DNA of 64,000 nucleotides from assembly GCF_000417875.1 (NCBI RefSeq), contig NW_006920878.1, forward strand, positions 677,880-741,879, read 5' to 3'. Shown here one piece after another: positions 23,801 to 34,858 of this stretch (positions within the stretch are counted from its first letter, which is position 1; each line of letters begins with the position of its first letter). Both the position numbers and the translations under genes were made by a program. The notes beneath the pieces are model-generated. The model had not been told where the DNA came from. It ran no database searches and saw nothing but the letters and a program-made list of their open reading frames with translations. The DNA is from Pseudozyma flocculosa PF-1 (Eukaryota > Basidiomycota > Ustilaginomycetes > Ustilaginales > Ustilaginaceae).

Positions 23801-25821
23801 GGCGATACGGCCGAGGAGGCAGTGACCGGAGCCGGCAGTCCAGGGGCAGGAGTCGCAGCGGGAGCGGCCTTGCGGAAGACTTTCTTTGCTCGGTCCTTGA
23901 GCGCGCCCTTGGCGCCTCCTGCTTTTGCACGTCTAGCTGCACCGGCGCCTCCAGCCCCGGGGCCGCCAGGTCCGCCCTTGGTGGGCGGTGCCGCATCGGC
24001 CTCGACCGTCTCCCAGCGGAAGCTGGCGTCGCGGATGACGAGGGCGTCGTCGCCCTTGTCGTCGTACTCGAAGGCGTCGTCGAGCTGCTCGGCGGTGAAG
24101 ACCGAGTAGAGGCGCTCGAAGGCGTTCATGGCGTCGGTGGTGGAAGACAGGCAGAGGGGCAGGAACATGAGCGGCATCCTGAGCAGCTGGAAGAGGGTGA
24201 GGGCCGGGAAGACCTTGGCAGCGTTGAGGTCGTGGCCCGAGGCGCTGTAGACGACGAAAGCCACGACGGCGGCCAGCACGGGCAAGCTGAAGGCGACGGC
24301 GTTGTTGGCCGCACGGATGATGAGGATGCTGCGGATGTCGCGCAGCTCGCTGTTACGGATCTCGCGGATCTTCTGCAGGAAGCGCGACTCGTGGCTGAAC
24401 GACTTGACGATGCGCATGCCGCCAAGGACCTCCTGGATGCTCTTTGCGCGCTGATCGGTCCACTTCATCGAGCGCCGGCGGATCATGAAGAGGCACTTCA
24501 TCGTGTACGTCTGCAGCGGGGCGGCCAGGACGAAGATGGCGAAGCCGGCGAGCGCCGAGGGTCCGATCTGGGTGAGAAGGATGATGAGGCAGACGACAAT
24601 CTGGATGGGCGCGGCAAAGATGATGGTGAACCAAGCCGAGGCAAAGTCGATGCGGCTGCAGTCGGTCGAGATGTGGTTGACGAGCTTGCCGCTCGAGCGG
24701 GCCTTGCCGTTCATCCGCATGGCGCGGTTAAAGATGGCGGCGATGAGGGCGGCGCGGCTCTCGACGCCGACCGACATCGACTTCCAGAAGAACTGGTGCT
24801 GGCAGACGCTCGCCAGCAGCTGCATGAAAAAGAGGGCAAACGCGAGGCCGATGCCCCTGCCAACGCCGGGTCCATCGGTGTCGGTGGCGGCGGCCGCGTA
24901 GCGCTCCTGGGTGAACTGGATAATGGCCTTGAGGACGAGTGGTGAGGTGATCTGGGAGGCGTCGCCGACAATCTTGAAGGCCAGGCCGGTCCACAGCTTC
25001 CGGCCCATCTGATCGTGCATGGCCATCACGAGCGAGGGCCGCTTGTGGCCCGAACGAGGCTTCTGCGGCGATGCCTTTTGGGCAGGCGCAGCGGCGCCCG
25101 ATGTGGGGGCGGGAGGCGGCGGCGGCGCGCGCCACGCGGCCTCGCGCTCCTTGACGCTTCCGCTGCCAGGCTTGAGCGCCGACTGGAGCGTCCAGGTGGC
25201 CTTGCGCTTCCAGCCAGGACGGATCTCGCCGCATTCGAGCTTCTCGTTGTACTCCTTGGCCTCCCTGACACGACGCTCCCAGTCGCGCTGCAGGGTGACC
25301 GAGAGCTTCTCGGAGCCGCAGTCGTCGGGCAGCTTGTAGAGGTCGGTGGCCTCGAGCGGGCGCTGGTAGCCCAGGACCATTAGCGGCGTCAGCCACTGGA
25401 AGTAGAGCTGGCTGAGGATGTTGGCGGTGGCGAGCGGGCTGGGCCGCGCCGCGTCAAAGTTGGCAGGAGGGGGCGGTGGCAGGTCCTTTGGCCGCCACAC
25501 CTGCCACCAGCGTTCGCGGTGTTTCCCTTCAAAGGCGCGGACGCCCGGATTGTACTCGTAGCCGTCAGCCTCGTCCTTGGACGCTGGCGTGGTGCTGTCA
25601 TCGGCGCGGGCCGGCTTCTCGAGGCTGGGCGAATGCTCAGAGGATGCAGTGGTCCACCTCCGCCGCTTCTCGTCATCCTGGCTGGCGTCTGAGGCGACGG
25701 TGCCGCGGGCCGCTGCCGCGGTATGCGCATCCAGACCGAGATCGACGGACGAGGTCTGGGAGGTCGAGCCGGCCGACCGTGCGGTCTCGCCGATTGCGAC
25801 TGGTGTTGTTGATTGGGTCAT
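20806..25821 (-). CDS. YOR1: ABCC/MRP-type ABC transporter, Yor1-like
   Basis: Single exon, 1,671 aa, TMD1-NBD1-TMD2-NBD2 without an obvious TMD0, as in yeast Yor1 (1,477 aa). NBD1: Walker A GPVGSGKSS near residue 798, signature LSGGQKQR near 890, Walker B VCLDDPLSAVD. An Asp replaces the catalytic Glu, so this site is probably degenerate. NBD2: Walker A GRTGAGKSS near 1415, signature LSVGQRSL near 1555, Walker B ILLDEATASVD with the canonical Glu. Asymmetric sites are typical of the family. Long disordered inserts precede NBD1 (Pro/Ala/Gly-rich) and sit inside NBD2 before the signature. Expected role: ATP-driven export of organic anions or drugs at the plasma membrane. The Yor1 assignment rests on overall architecture. 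Confidence 0.93.
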   Translation of the reverse strand: MTQSTTPVAIGETARSAGSTSQTSSVDLGLDAHTAAAARGTVASDASQDDEKRRRWTTASSEHSPSLEKPARADDSTTPASKDEADGYEYNPGVRAFEGKHRERWWQVWRPKDLPPPPPANFDAARPSPLATANILSQLYFQWLTPLMVLGYQRPLEATDLYKLPDDCGSEKLSVTLQRDWERRVREAKEYNEKLECGEIRPGWKRKATWTLQSALKPGSGSVKEREAAWRAPPPPPAPTSGAAAPAQKASPQKPRSGHKRPSLVMAMHDQMGRKLWTGLAFKIVGDASQITSPLVLKAIIQFTQERYAAAATDTDGPGVGRGIGLAFALFFMQLLASVCQHQFFWKSMSVGVESRAALIAAIFNRAMRMNGKARSSGKLVNHISTDCSRIDFASAWFTIIFAAPIQIVVCLIILLTQIGPSALAGFAIFVLAAPLQTYTMKCLFMIRRRSMKWTDQRAKSIQEVLGGMRIVKSFSHESRFLQKIREIRNSELRDIRSILIIRAANNAVAFSLPVLAAVVAFVVYSASGHDLNAAKVFPALTLFQLLRMPLMFLPLCLSSTTDAMNAFERLYSVFTAEQLDDAFEYDDKGDDALVIRDASFRWETVEADAAPPTKGGPGGPGAGGAGAARRAKAGGAKGALKDRAKKVFRKAAPAATPAPGLPAPVTASSAVSPTSGQQGQAEVPLYKQVEAEQAAGVAGDNGEATLSEAKIEPKAGDDAGFVHPDDGVARTSGEGGVAPRDGQVSGIGAATALYRAASGGAPAEEAAVNATPAEEVQEPFSMHHLNLRIAKGELVAIVGPVGSGKSSLLQACIGEMRKTSGTVQWGSERVAYCSQSAWIQNATVRDNILFGQSFDEERYWEAVKVSELEADLAILPAGDMTEIGEKGVNLSGGQKQRVNIARALYYDAEIVCLDDPLSAVDAHVGKALFKNAILGLRAKGRTVLLVTHALHFLPEVDRIITLEDGRIAEMGSYQQLSTAHGPFHRLIEEFGGEQEKDDEEKKADEGEAVEGTAEDIQDAKVKKRSGLSKGKNDKSGTLMEAEERNTGSISGHVYYSYLKFGNGVVMVPICVLSLVAMQATNILNSYWLVWWQADQFHQSQGFYMGIFAALGVLMTIFTFIVGMAMGYLSFYACRRLHGEAISRVMFAPMAWLDVTPIGRIMNRFSKDVDVVDNQLADAIRMAANTMASVVGAVILITILTHYFIIAVAVVLVFYFFGALFYRSSAREVKRLDALLRSSLYSHFSETLSGLATIRAYRETNTFIRENIKRMDIENRAYLTSAANQRWLGVRLDLLGALLVLIVAILTTASSNPLTGGNSGVALTYMMTVSQAFAWMTRQVAEVENDTASVERLLHYAESLDQEAAQVREDNPVRDSWPETGSIAFNNVWLSYRPGLPSVLKGISFKVGDGEKVGIVGRTGAGKSSLLTALLRLVELSEGSIVIDGVDVSQIGLQDLRRRLAILPQEPLLFSGTLRSNLDPFNQYDDARLNDALKRAYLVSDDTTGQQTPAALPIGEASDDGSGSAVATTTPASGADTPKARTSRINLDTIIEEEGGNLSVGQRSLVSLARALVKNSQIILLDEATASVDLETDAKIQTTIREEFANRTILCIAHRLRTILAYDRIAVFDQGQLAEYDSPLALFDRPDGIFRGMCERSSITRDEIVRNRAKA

Positions 25822-28454
25822 TTTCCGCGGCGGTGGCGGTCGCGCCGACGGCGAAAGTGGGCGAAGCGACGCGTCGAAAGGGCAGAGGTGGCCCGAAGCC
25901 GCTTAATCTAGACCTCTTCGACGATCGCTGCCGGCCTCGAGAAAAGTCGTCGAGGGTCGAGGGGTAGATGAAGCTGCAAATGCACTGGTGATGGTCGAGA
26001 CCAGGGCGGCCTGTGGAAGGATGCGGGCAATGGTCGCTTGGCGTCCTCAAGGTTGGAGCGAAGGAGGTTCTTTGTGGAACGAGGAGCTGGCCGGGTAGAA
26101 TGGGAACGGAATCGACGGTGGCGAGGATGATGATGGTGAAGGAGGTAGATTCAGCGGGGTCGGGCGGGAAGCTACATGGAGGACCACGAGCGGAAGACTG
26201 AGCCATGCGGCCCTGTTGAGGCGGAGAAACAGAGTAGGCAAACTACCGGTAAGTCGCTCAGGCCCCAGGCGTCGCTTCCAAGATTTCGATGGTGGCGGCC
26301 ATCCGGCGGCTCGGAGGTCGCTGCACCGATACAAGCAAGACAAGAGGCGGGCATACGGGTGCGCGCAGCCGGCCGGTGGCAAAGCAGGCAGGGCAGGGCA
26401 GGGCAGGGCAGGGCCAGGGTGCACCCGCTGGGGCCTCGACGACGTGGAGGGCCTGGTGCTGCTGCTGCTGCTGCTGCGCCATCGTCAGGCGGTGCCCGGA
26501 GATACCGAGACGGGCTAAGTTACGGGCGGGGGCGTCGGCAGCCCCGCCTGGCTTCCTAACCTGTTGATGCGCCTACACGACCTGGCGCGGCACCCTTCTT
26601 TCGGAAACGGCCCAGGGCTCAAAGCAAGCGTCGAGCATGCATGCGTTTAGAGAGCCCAGCGGATGCCGCGAGGTTTTTTCCTCGACGAGCCCAGCCACCT
26701 CCGTCGGATTTCAGATCGACAAAGGGGTCGCTGGTGCACCGCACCGCACTGCATGGCCTGGCCTGGACCACCTGGCTGGTCAAAGGCGTAGGCAGGAGTT
26801 GCGAGCACTTAGGGTCGCCAGCGACGCTTCGGATCTCTGCACCTCTCTCTTCATCCGTGGCGGATACAGATCGACGGTGGCGGGACCCTCTTCGGGATGC
26901 TGTGCTGAAGCCGAGGAATTGGATTCCTTTGTGGTTGAGGTCAGCAGGCGAGGCGAGGCGACTTGGCGGCCGCGCGTACGTCCTGGTTTGACTCTGCCGG
27001 GCCTCTGTCGGCTTGGCCGGGCTCGGCCCGAGTTGAACCTGCTGACAACACGCCCCTGCCAGCCCCTTTCCCTTCTCAATCGCAGCGTCTCCGACGGACC
27101 GCATCGTTAGAGGCTGGCTTGTCTGCTGAGCAAGTCGAGAACGCGCGCCACAACTCTGACAATATGGCAAGACAGGTCTGTGTAGCAAAGGGATCGGACC
27201 ACGGCCATGGCGATGGAGGGATGCTCTGGAGATGGCAATTGAGGCCGTCGTCTAGCTGGCTTGTTGACTCCGTCGTCGAGATCGGCGCTGACCGACACGC
27301 ATGATGAGATGACCCCCCGCCAGAACAGTAGGCCTGGCCTAGCTCGGAAAGTGTTTTGCCGCTGCGAATCGCTTCGGGACGCGGGACAGCCATTGGTACC
27401 ATGCATACGCGCGCTGCCGTCTGGACGATGACTCCATCCGCCCCAGCCCCCTCGTCCCTTGGGGAGCTGGGAGCTCGACTTTCCCGCGGAGGTCCCGACG
27501 CCCAGCAAGCAGGCTCAGTCGGTGGTGGCCCTCGTCGTGACATGCACGCACACTCTCGGTATCGGCCCGACCAGCCTGCGTGCTACACACGAGATCAGAG
27601 AGAGGGAAGGTAGCGTAGGCTGGCGGGCGCAAGGGCGGCAGGCAGCTAACAAACAGCACCTCGTCGGCGAGGAGATCACCCGCTCGCGCCCTACCTGGCA
27701 GGCGGCAACACGTACGTACCTTGGTCCCTGGGCTAGCCTGCCTCGCCCGTACCTTGCTTCCGCTGCGCCCCACCGCGCCAGGGGGGCACTTTAACGGACC
27801 CTAGCCTGTCTACCTGGCTTTGACAGGTCCTCATTTTGCTGGTTGTCACGGCTCGAAGCAGAACCATACAGTAGTACGTACGTCGAGCAGATTGTGGCTG
27901 CTCGTCGTCGTCGTCGTCGTCTTCAGAGGTCAGGTAGGAGGCAGGCAGCAGATGGTTATCTCGTGGACTGACCGCGAACGGCGGCCACTTGCTTGCAGCC
28001 ACACCTGCCGCCTGCCGCCTGCCGCCTGCGTAGCGTGGCCCGTTGCGGCGCGGGCATGCACATGCGGAGGGCCAAACGGCCGCTGCTGCTGCCGCTGACC
28101 TCATGCCGGCGGCGGCCAACTCCGACGCCAGCGGCCGCCTCTGCTCGTCAAAGCAGCACCCCCGGGCCCTTCGGCCGAACACTGCCGAGGCCCGTCACCT
28201 CCAGCGGATCGAGGCATAGGCACGAAGGCGCACGGCTGAGGAAGAACAGAGCATGGCGATGGCATGGAAACATGGGAAGGACCGAGAGCAGAGGATACAG
28301 GATTATGTACTGCGCGTCTAGTAAGTACTGTAAGTTATGAAGACGAGGCGGGATTGCAAGAGAGTAAGGGAAAAGAGCCTTGGGAACTGATATGCTACGA
28401 AACTGCTGGTTGGGAGGATTCCTTCTGCTGCGCCGTCGACCGCCTACCGCCTTC
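25822..28454. other. intergenic region, no gene seen
   Basis: 2,633 nt between the ABC transporter (promoter side) and the 3' end of the 1,338-aa gene. It contains a GGGCA pentanucleotide run (26390-26425), a (GTC)n tract near 27900, and one CCTAGCCTG copy at 27800-27808. Open frames up to ~190 codons show no domain or consistent composition. Confidence 0.5.
26390..26425. repeat. GGGCA pentanucleotide repeat
   Basis: About six tandem GGGCA units ending in GGGCCAGGG, non-coding, upstream of the ABC transporter. Confidence 0.8.
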
Positions 28455-31400
28455 TCACACGCAGGGATCCCAGAGGAACTTGAGCCTGCTCCCCGCCACG
28501 GCCTCCTGGCCCGGCTGCTCCTCCCGCGCTCCCGGACGGCGGCCAGCGAGCCTCGACGACGACGACGACGACGACATCGACGGCGGCTGCCCGACGATCC
28601 CTGCACCAACCTGGCGCGACGCCTCGCACCGCTGAGGCAGCGGGACAAAGTCGTTGGCGCGGTGCTTGCCCCATCTGGGCTTGAGCGGGCCCGAAATCTT
28701 GTGCTTCTTGATCATCTCGAGCTCGAGGCTGAGCATGAGGAGGTGCGAGCTGTTGCTCAACAACCGGAGCCGGATGTGGGTCCCTGCCGACGGGGAGCTG
28801 AAGACGGCGCCGTGGCCAGCCGGACCCGTCGAAGTATTGTCAGCGGCCGCGGCGCTCGGTGCGGTGGAGTCGGTATGGTCGCCGGCGCGGGGCGGATACG
28901 AAGGCCCACGTCGTAGGTGCTGGTTCATGGTCAGCGCCTTGGACGACGTCAGCGTCTGCCCAACGCTCGACGCCACCACCTTGACCGCACCGCGACGGCC
29001 GCGCGAGCCTCGCGGTGGCGAAGACACGTCGCCGTCTTCATCGGTCGACGACGCACCCGGTCCCCTGCGCGCGGCGGCGGCGGCATAGGTGAGATCGGGC
29101 GAGCTGCGCACAGCTCGGATCGCCGAGCCGTGACCCAAGGAGATGGAGCCCAGCGTCGAGGAAGTCGACGAGGAGCCCTCGCGCCTGCGCGAACTGAAAC
29201 CTCCGCCGAACAGGCCGACGGCGCACTGCCGCTTGCCGAGCCGGCTGGGCGAGGCCTCGCGCACAGAGTCTCGTCCACGGCCACGTCCTTGCCGGCCGCG
29301 CGATCGAGCCCGGCTCGAAGCGCCTTGCTGCTGGTCGGAGTCCGATGAAGTGTCGTCGCTGAGCTGCCGACGGCCGGCTCTTCCGCTCCCCGAAAGATTA
29401 TCGCTGTCCTCGTCCTCGGCTTCCTCGTCGATTGCAAAGGCGGAGAAATCCCTTGGGACGAGCGCCTCGGCCTTGGGCCGGGTCGAGCGTGGGCCCGAAG
29501 ACCTTCGCCGCTGGCGGCGGCTCTGGAACCTCCGGAAGCCGTCTTCGTCTTCTTCGCTCAGCTTGGCACCAGAGGCGGGGCTGGACTCGGACGCCGCCTT
29601 GACCTTGTCTTCCCGGCGGTGGTAGGTAGGGGATGTCGGTGCAGAGGCGATGTCCGTTGGCCGCCGCTCATCGTCGAGGCAGTCGCTCTCAAACGTCGGG
29701 ATCACGATGCTGAGCTCGAGAGCCTTCGGCCGACGGCCCTTGTCGTCAGACGATTCGACCTGAGCGACGTCCTCAGAAGGCCGGGCAGATTGACGGTCCC
29801 CTAGCAGCGATGCGGACTTGGGCGGTCTCGGCATGTCCGCACGAGGCTGAGGGGTGACTCGCTTCGCATCGTGATCGAAGGCATCGGGCCGGGTCGAGTC
29901 GCGGTCGACCTCAGAGCGGCTGCGGCTGCGGCTTCTGAAGGTCTGCAGGTGCACGACCGACGACAGCTCCGTGTCGGGATCGATGGGCTGGCCCAATCCC
30001 GAGACGTACGCCGAAGGGTCGTGATCGCCCTCGTAAGGGTTAGCCACGCCGCGCCCCTTCTTTGCGAGCGCCGACGGCTGGCTCGATGATCGACGGTGCG
30101 ACACGCCGCGGACACTCTCGCTGCTGCTTTGGCGCGAACAGCTCAGGGAAGTCGGCGGCGACGGGCTCGGCGACGGCGAGGAAGGCCGGCCCATGCGGAG
30201 TGCGGCTTGCCTCCTTGCCTCGACATCCTCGTCGCTGAGCGAACCGTGGTCACTGGCATGCCGGAAGATGCTGGCGAGGTCGGCCATGGTGCCAGGCTGA
30301 CCAGCGCCGCTCGTCGCGGAGCTCGATCGCGCGTGCGCCGCTGATGCGTTCGCCTCTCGAGCCTGCCTGGCGGCAAGACCGGGAAGCAGGATGAGGTTGG
30401 GCAGGCGGGCGAGATTTCGCCAGCTGTTCGAGAGCAGACCGGGCGACGCCGCAACAGGGTCCACCTGGTCCTCGGTTCCCGCAGAGGCTTGGCGGTCGCG
30501 ACCTTCGTCCTGACCCTGACCGGCTCGGGACCACAAGCGGAAATGGCTCTGCAACCCGGCGAGCCTTGCCTGGTAGGACTGCGATGACGGCCGCGCTGGA
30601 GGTGTCTCGGGTTCCTCGATGGCAGGGCCACGCCCAGCCGCGCCTCCGTCGTTGTCATCGTTCTCTTCGTCGTCAAGATCGCCGATGATCCAGGATAGCT
30701 TCCTGCCGCGCTTGGCCGCGGTAGTCTTCGTGTCGGTCTCTGAGGCCGAGTCCTCCTTGCAGAACTCGACCTGATCGACCTCAATCATGTCCTCGATGCT
30801 GTTCATCGTGATGCCCAGCAGCGGGTCGGATCCGGAGAGCACGGGAACGGGCACGATGGGCTTGACCGTGGTATGTTGCAGCGGCGGGCTCTGCTGCACC
30901 AGCGAGGTCGAGGGCGCCGATGAGGAGAGCGATGGAATGCTCGTTCCATTCGAGGCCGAGGAGCCGTCTGGGAACGAGAAGGCGCCGCTCGGGCTACCAG
31001 AGCCGTTCGGCCTGGACCGGGGTCCGATTGGGATCGCCATCGCCAGCGCTTCCATGGCTCTGCGCGTCTCTCCAGCGATGTCGCTCGAGCTGCTGCAGCT
31101 CGACGCACTGCCATCGAGGTCCGAAGGGCATTCGCTGGTCACCGTGAGCTCACTGCTGAGAGACGAGGGTCGAAGCGACCTTCGCCTCTTGGCGTCTGAC
31201 CCAGCGTGACTTTTTGACCGGCTTGAACGCTCCTCGTCTGCTCCCACGCTCGGCGACAAGAGGATCCGCATGCCCTTCCACCGATCCCGCTCGACGCTCG
31301 ACCACCTGCGCGAACGTCGACGCCTAGGTGCACGTTTTTCGACGCCCACCGCGTTGCCGTCGTCACCGTCCTCGTCGCCATCCGAGGTGAAAGATACGCT

Positions 31401-32471
31401 CGTCATATCGCCCCCGCCGTCGTCAACGTCATCGTCGTCGTCGTCGTCGTCATCGTCCGATGGGAAGAGAGCGCCGTCCTGAGATGTCTCCCTACTCCTC
31501 AACGTCGGCGATGAGGCAAGGGAGCTTCGGTCACTAGGTGCGATCCTGCTTGCAATGCGGGCTCGCCGGTCCTGCGATGCCTCCGGATCGCTCGTGTCTT
31601 CGCTGCCGCTCAGGACGCTCGCACTCGCGCTCCTTCGACCCCAACGACGGCTCGGGCTTACGTTGGCGCTGCGACCTCTGCTGACCTTGTAGAGCGAGGG
31701 AAGGGCGGCGCACGTGGCGGCGAGGGAGGACTTTTCCGGGGCGGAGATCGATGCAGACGCCAGGATGGAGTGGCCCAGCAGCCGGCCGTACTCTGCTGCG
31801 GTCCCCGTCAAGGCCTGCGAAGCGCCTGCGGCGCGCAGCGAAAGGGGTTCCGCCAGGGTGGACCGAGAAGATCCGGAGCGAGGGTGTCCCGATCGCTTGC
31901 GACCCCATGACGATGTGCCGGCCCTTGCTCTGACGTCGACGTCTTCCGGGGAGCGGGAGCGAGGCGTCGTCTCGTGTGCGCCTGCCTGCGCCTCACGGTA
32001 TATCCGCCGTCGCAGCTCGCGCTCGTCGGTGATGCGCCGGGGCGTGCTTGGTCGGTAGATACGGGTACCGTCAGAGAGGAAGCCGTCGTATCCATCCGAG
32101 GATGTTCGCCCGATGCTCTTTGCGCGAGCATGAGACGCCTTTCGCGTGCGAGCAAAGGAGAGCGACAGGCGCTCGTCCTCTTCCGCCTGGTCGGGATGCT
32201 CGGCAAAGGCAGTCTCGCACTCTTGACACTGCACGGCCCCGTCTGTCGCGCGAGCCTTGCCTTTGCGGGAGTATGCCGGGGGCGGAATCGATCCGTACGG
32301 TTGCACGTAGGCAGCAGCAAAACCGGGCAACAGGCCCTGCGGTTGATGAGGATTTGCAGACCTGGCTGCCGCAGGCGTCAGCGTCGTCGGGTTGGATGTC
32401 GAGGGTGCTGATACGTGGGCGGGATCGGCCATGGCGGTGACCTGCGCTATCCGCGGCCCCTGGGCTTCCAT
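28455..32471 (-). CDS. large disordered protein of unknown function
   Basis: Single exon, 1,338 aa, ATG at 32471 (a second ATG 13 codons later is possible). Most of the protein is Ser/Arg/Asp/Pro-rich and likely disordered, with an Asp run near residue 335. Two segments look structured. The first, around residue 650-690, contains FRLWSRAGQ and, further on, SWRNLARLPNLILLPGLAA. The second, near residue 1240, contains LLMLSLELEMIKKHKISGPL then KPRWGKHRANDFVPLP. No catalytic motif, membrane segment or signal peptide is evident. Many Ser-Pro and Arg-x-x-Ser sites suggest phosphorylation, so a regulatory or scaffold role is possible but unproven. The uninterrupted 4-kb frame argues it is real. Confidence 0.7.
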   Translation of the reverse strand: MEAQGPRIAQVTAMADPAHVSAPSTSNPTTLTPAAARSANPHQPQGLLPGFAAAYVQPYGSIPPPAYSRKGKARATDGAVQCQECETAFAEHPDQAEEDERLSLSFARTRKASHARAKSIGRTSSDGYDGFLSDGTRIYRPSTPRRITDERELRRRIYREAQAGAHETTPRSRSPEDVDVRARAGTSSWGRKRSGHPRSGSSRSTLAEPLSLRAAGASQALTGTAAEYGRLLGHSILASASISAPEKSSLAATCAALPSLYKVSRGRSANVSPSRRWGRRSASASVLSGSEDTSDPEASQDRRARIASRIAPSDRSSLASSPTLRSRETSQDGALFPSDDDDDDDDDDVDDGGGDMTSVSFTSDGDEDGDDGNAVGVEKRAPRRRRSRRWSSVERDRWKGMRILLSPSVGADEERSSRSKSHAGSDAKRRRSLRPSSLSSELTVTSECPSDLDGSASSCSSSSDIAGETRRAMEALAMAIPIGPRSRPNGSGSPSGAFSFPDGSSASNGTSIPSLSSSAPSTSLVQQSPPLQHTTVKPIVPVPVLSGSDPLLGITMNSIEDMIEVDQVEFCKEDSASETDTKTTAAKRGRKLSWIIGDLDDEENDDNDGGAAGRGPAIEEPETPPARPSSQSYQARLAGLQSHFRLWSRAGQGQDEGRDRQASAGTEDQVDPVAASPGLLSNSWRNLARLPNLILLPGLAARQAREANASAAHARSSSATSGAGQPGTMADLASIFRHASDHGSLSDEDVEARRQAALRMGRPSSPSPSPSPPTSLSCSRQSSSESVRGVSHRRSSSQPSALAKKGRGVANPYEGDHDPSAYVSGLGQPIDPDTELSSVVHLQTFRSRSRSRSEVDRDSTRPDAFDHDAKRVTPQPRADMPRPPKSASLLGDRQSARPSEDVAQVESSDDKGRRPKALELSIVIPTFESDCLDDERRPTDIASAPTSPTYHRREDKVKAASESSPASGAKLSEEDEDGFRRFQSRRQRRRSSGPRSTRPKAEALVPRDFSAFAIDEEAEDEDSDNLSGSGRAGRRQLSDDTSSDSDQQQGASSRARSRGRQGRGRGRDSVREASPSRLGKRQCAVGLFGGGFSSRRREGSSSTSSTLGSISLGHGSAIRAVRSSPDLTYAAAAARRGPGASSTDEDGDVSSPPRGSRGRRGAVKVVASSVGQTLTSSKALTMNQHLRRGPSYPPRAGDHTDSTAPSAAAADNTSTGPAGHGAVFSSPSAGTHIRLRLLSNSSHLLMLSLELEMIKKHKISGPLKPRWGKHRANDFVPLPQRCEASRQVGAGIVGQPPSMSSSSSSSRLAGRRPGAREEQPGQEAVAGSRLKFLWDPCV

Positions 32472-33918
32472 CTTTGGAACTGGATCTCAGGAAAGAGGGA
32501 CGTTTGCGTGGTCGCAAGAGCGGCAGTGATTTAACCACTCAGCGCATGAGTCGCGAGGAGTAAGAAGCCGAGTGTGGGTTGTTGTCGTGCCGAGCGAGGG
32601 GCCCAGAGGACAGAGTCTTGTTCAAGTCACCGGCGATGTGAGGTCTGGAACCCGGCGAGAGGAGCCCTCGACAAGGGCGTGTGCAGGAAGGACTTGGTGC
32701 ACAAGAGTGTGGCGACGATTGAGAGCGGCGGATCGACTCCTGCTAGAGGCTGACGCTGAAGGCGGTGGCAACCTTGAGCCGGTCTCTCGCTAACAGAATG
32801 GTGTTGTCAACAGAGCGGACGGATGGGTGCTGTCAAGTGGCGAAAAGCCGGCAGACGACGAGGCTGGGTCTGGGTCGAGACGTTGGTCGAGGGCCGTCGA
32901 GTGGGTGGATGTTGAACGGAGAAAGCAAAAGCAAGGATATCGACGACGCCCCGGTAGCGTGTGGTGAGGCACGGTCGACTTCGGGGCACTGGGTGTGCTA
33001 TGTGCGCAGAAACCGGCCAGCCCAGATTCTGAGCTGATGATGGCAGGGCGTGTGGTGCTAGGACGGGGCGAAGGAGGTGGCGGCAAGCGGTGCGTGTCGT
33101 GTCGTGTCGTCGTGGTGATGGTGGCGGTGGTGTCGGTGGCGGCGCTGGCGCTGGCGCTGGCGCTGGCGGTGTGATTTCAGCGAGGAAAGCGTAGGGGCTC
33201 GGGCGGGGTCAAGCTAGGTCGGGAGCGAGCGTGGACGGCAAGGAGCAGGCAGGTACGGAATGCCCGCTAGGCTAGGCTGAGTCGGTAGGTTGGCAGATCA
33301 GAGGGATGAGGAGGGCTGATGTGACGAGGTGGGTGAACGCAGGCGGCGGTCGGACCCCCTGGCCCTGTACCGTAGTCGACTCTTGATGCAGGCTCTGCAG
33401 ATGAAAGCCGTACAGAGCTCGCTCTGCTGATAGGCCGGGCCTGCCTGACAAAAAGGATGAGATGAGTGGTGGTGGGGTGGATTGTACGACGTGCAGGCCC
33501 CTGTTACGTTTCGTTGGTCGGTCGGTCGCGGTCGGGTCCCCTCTCTGGCAGTGAGACCAATGGCAGCGTTGCCAATTGTCGGCGATGTTAGGTACGCTGA
33601 GGGTGGCGCTCCGTAAGTGAGGGTGAACACTGGAGCGATGTGATGATAGCGTGTGGCTGAAGCAGATCAGGTCGAGTCAAGTCGAGTACGTGGCGGGTGC
33701 CGTATGGAGGTGCCGAAGCAGGTAGGCACGATGTGAGCTGGGCCTCGCGACCTCGGTGGTTGCGGCGAGGTGAGCGTCGGTTGGCCTGGCAGCACGAGTG
33801 CAGGCAGGCCAGGCGTAGGGCTGGCGGGCTGGCTCAAGCGTCAAACCGTACGTACCCGCCGTCCGTTTCTCTTGGCTGGCCGTGCCTGGCCCTCGCCGTG
33901 ACAAATCGGTCGGTGCAC

Positions 33919-33986
33919 AGGCAGGCAGGCAGGCAGGCGGGCAGGCAGGCGGGCAGGCGGGCAGGCAGGCAGGCAGGCAGGCAGGG
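33919..33986. repeat. GGCA/GGCG tetranucleotide tract
   Basis: About 17 tandem units of GGCA interspersed with GGCG variants. The same repeat family recurs at 3201-3253 (opposite orientation), 4138-4153 and 49631-49656. Confidence 0.9.
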
Positions 33987-34858
33987 TGAAGATTTTAGAG
34001 CTGCCGGCCCGCGTAAAGTCACACACACGTACCCACCCGCGGAGGCCGTAGACGAGGCCAAGGAGGCAGGCAGGGCCCTCGCCCTCCCGCCTGCCTGCCT
34101 CTTGCTTGCTGCGCAGCTTGCTTCACCCGCAGAAGAGCCGACCGCACCCGCCTCTGGCGCCTAGCCTTGCTGAGCCGCTGTGCATGACTTCACTCACACC
34201 CTCCTGCCGGCGCCTGGCGAAACCAAGCGAGACGAGCGAGGTGCCAGCCTCCGTTCCGCTGGAAGGCGGGCGGGCCCGTCCATCGTCGATCCATCCGAGC
34301 CCTCCGACTGTCCATCGCAGCCCCATCTTTTGTCGGGCCAGCCCGTCGCCGTCCCAAGCTAAGGCTGGCTGCGCTCGATGTCCAGCAGCGCCAGCAGGGA
34401 GGGGGGTCGCACCTCGTCGTCTCTCCAGCAAAGCCAGGTGGTCAGAGGTTTAGCCAGCCAGCTGGCTCGCTCGAGAGGCGGCATTCGGGATTCCCGCGGC
34501 GGAGCAAGAGGCAGGCTGCAGGCAGAGTCACCAAAGTGCGGATCGGGTGGGAAGGCAGGCTAGGCTGGCCAGAGGGCAGCACCGTAGGCGGGTACAGGAG
34601 CGGATGCATGGCGGCCGACGACCGACGAGCGAGCAGGGCAGGCACACGCGCACAAGCAAGCAGAGCTAGAACGCAACGGCCAGCGGGCAGGCAAGCAACG
34701 TGACGGGAGGAATTTTCATGCCGCCTTGCTTGCTGCTTGCTTGCTTGCTTCTGTTTGCCGCCATGCTCGACCCGAGCACCCTGGCGCTGCGACGGCGGCG
34801 GCGGCCGAGGCCGTCCTCAAACGAACGACCCTGGCCTGGTCCCGCAGGTTGGCGTGTC

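Noticed and set aside
33919..33986. CRISPR-like array
   Set aside because: A simple tetranucleotide tract without spacers, in a eukaryotic genome.
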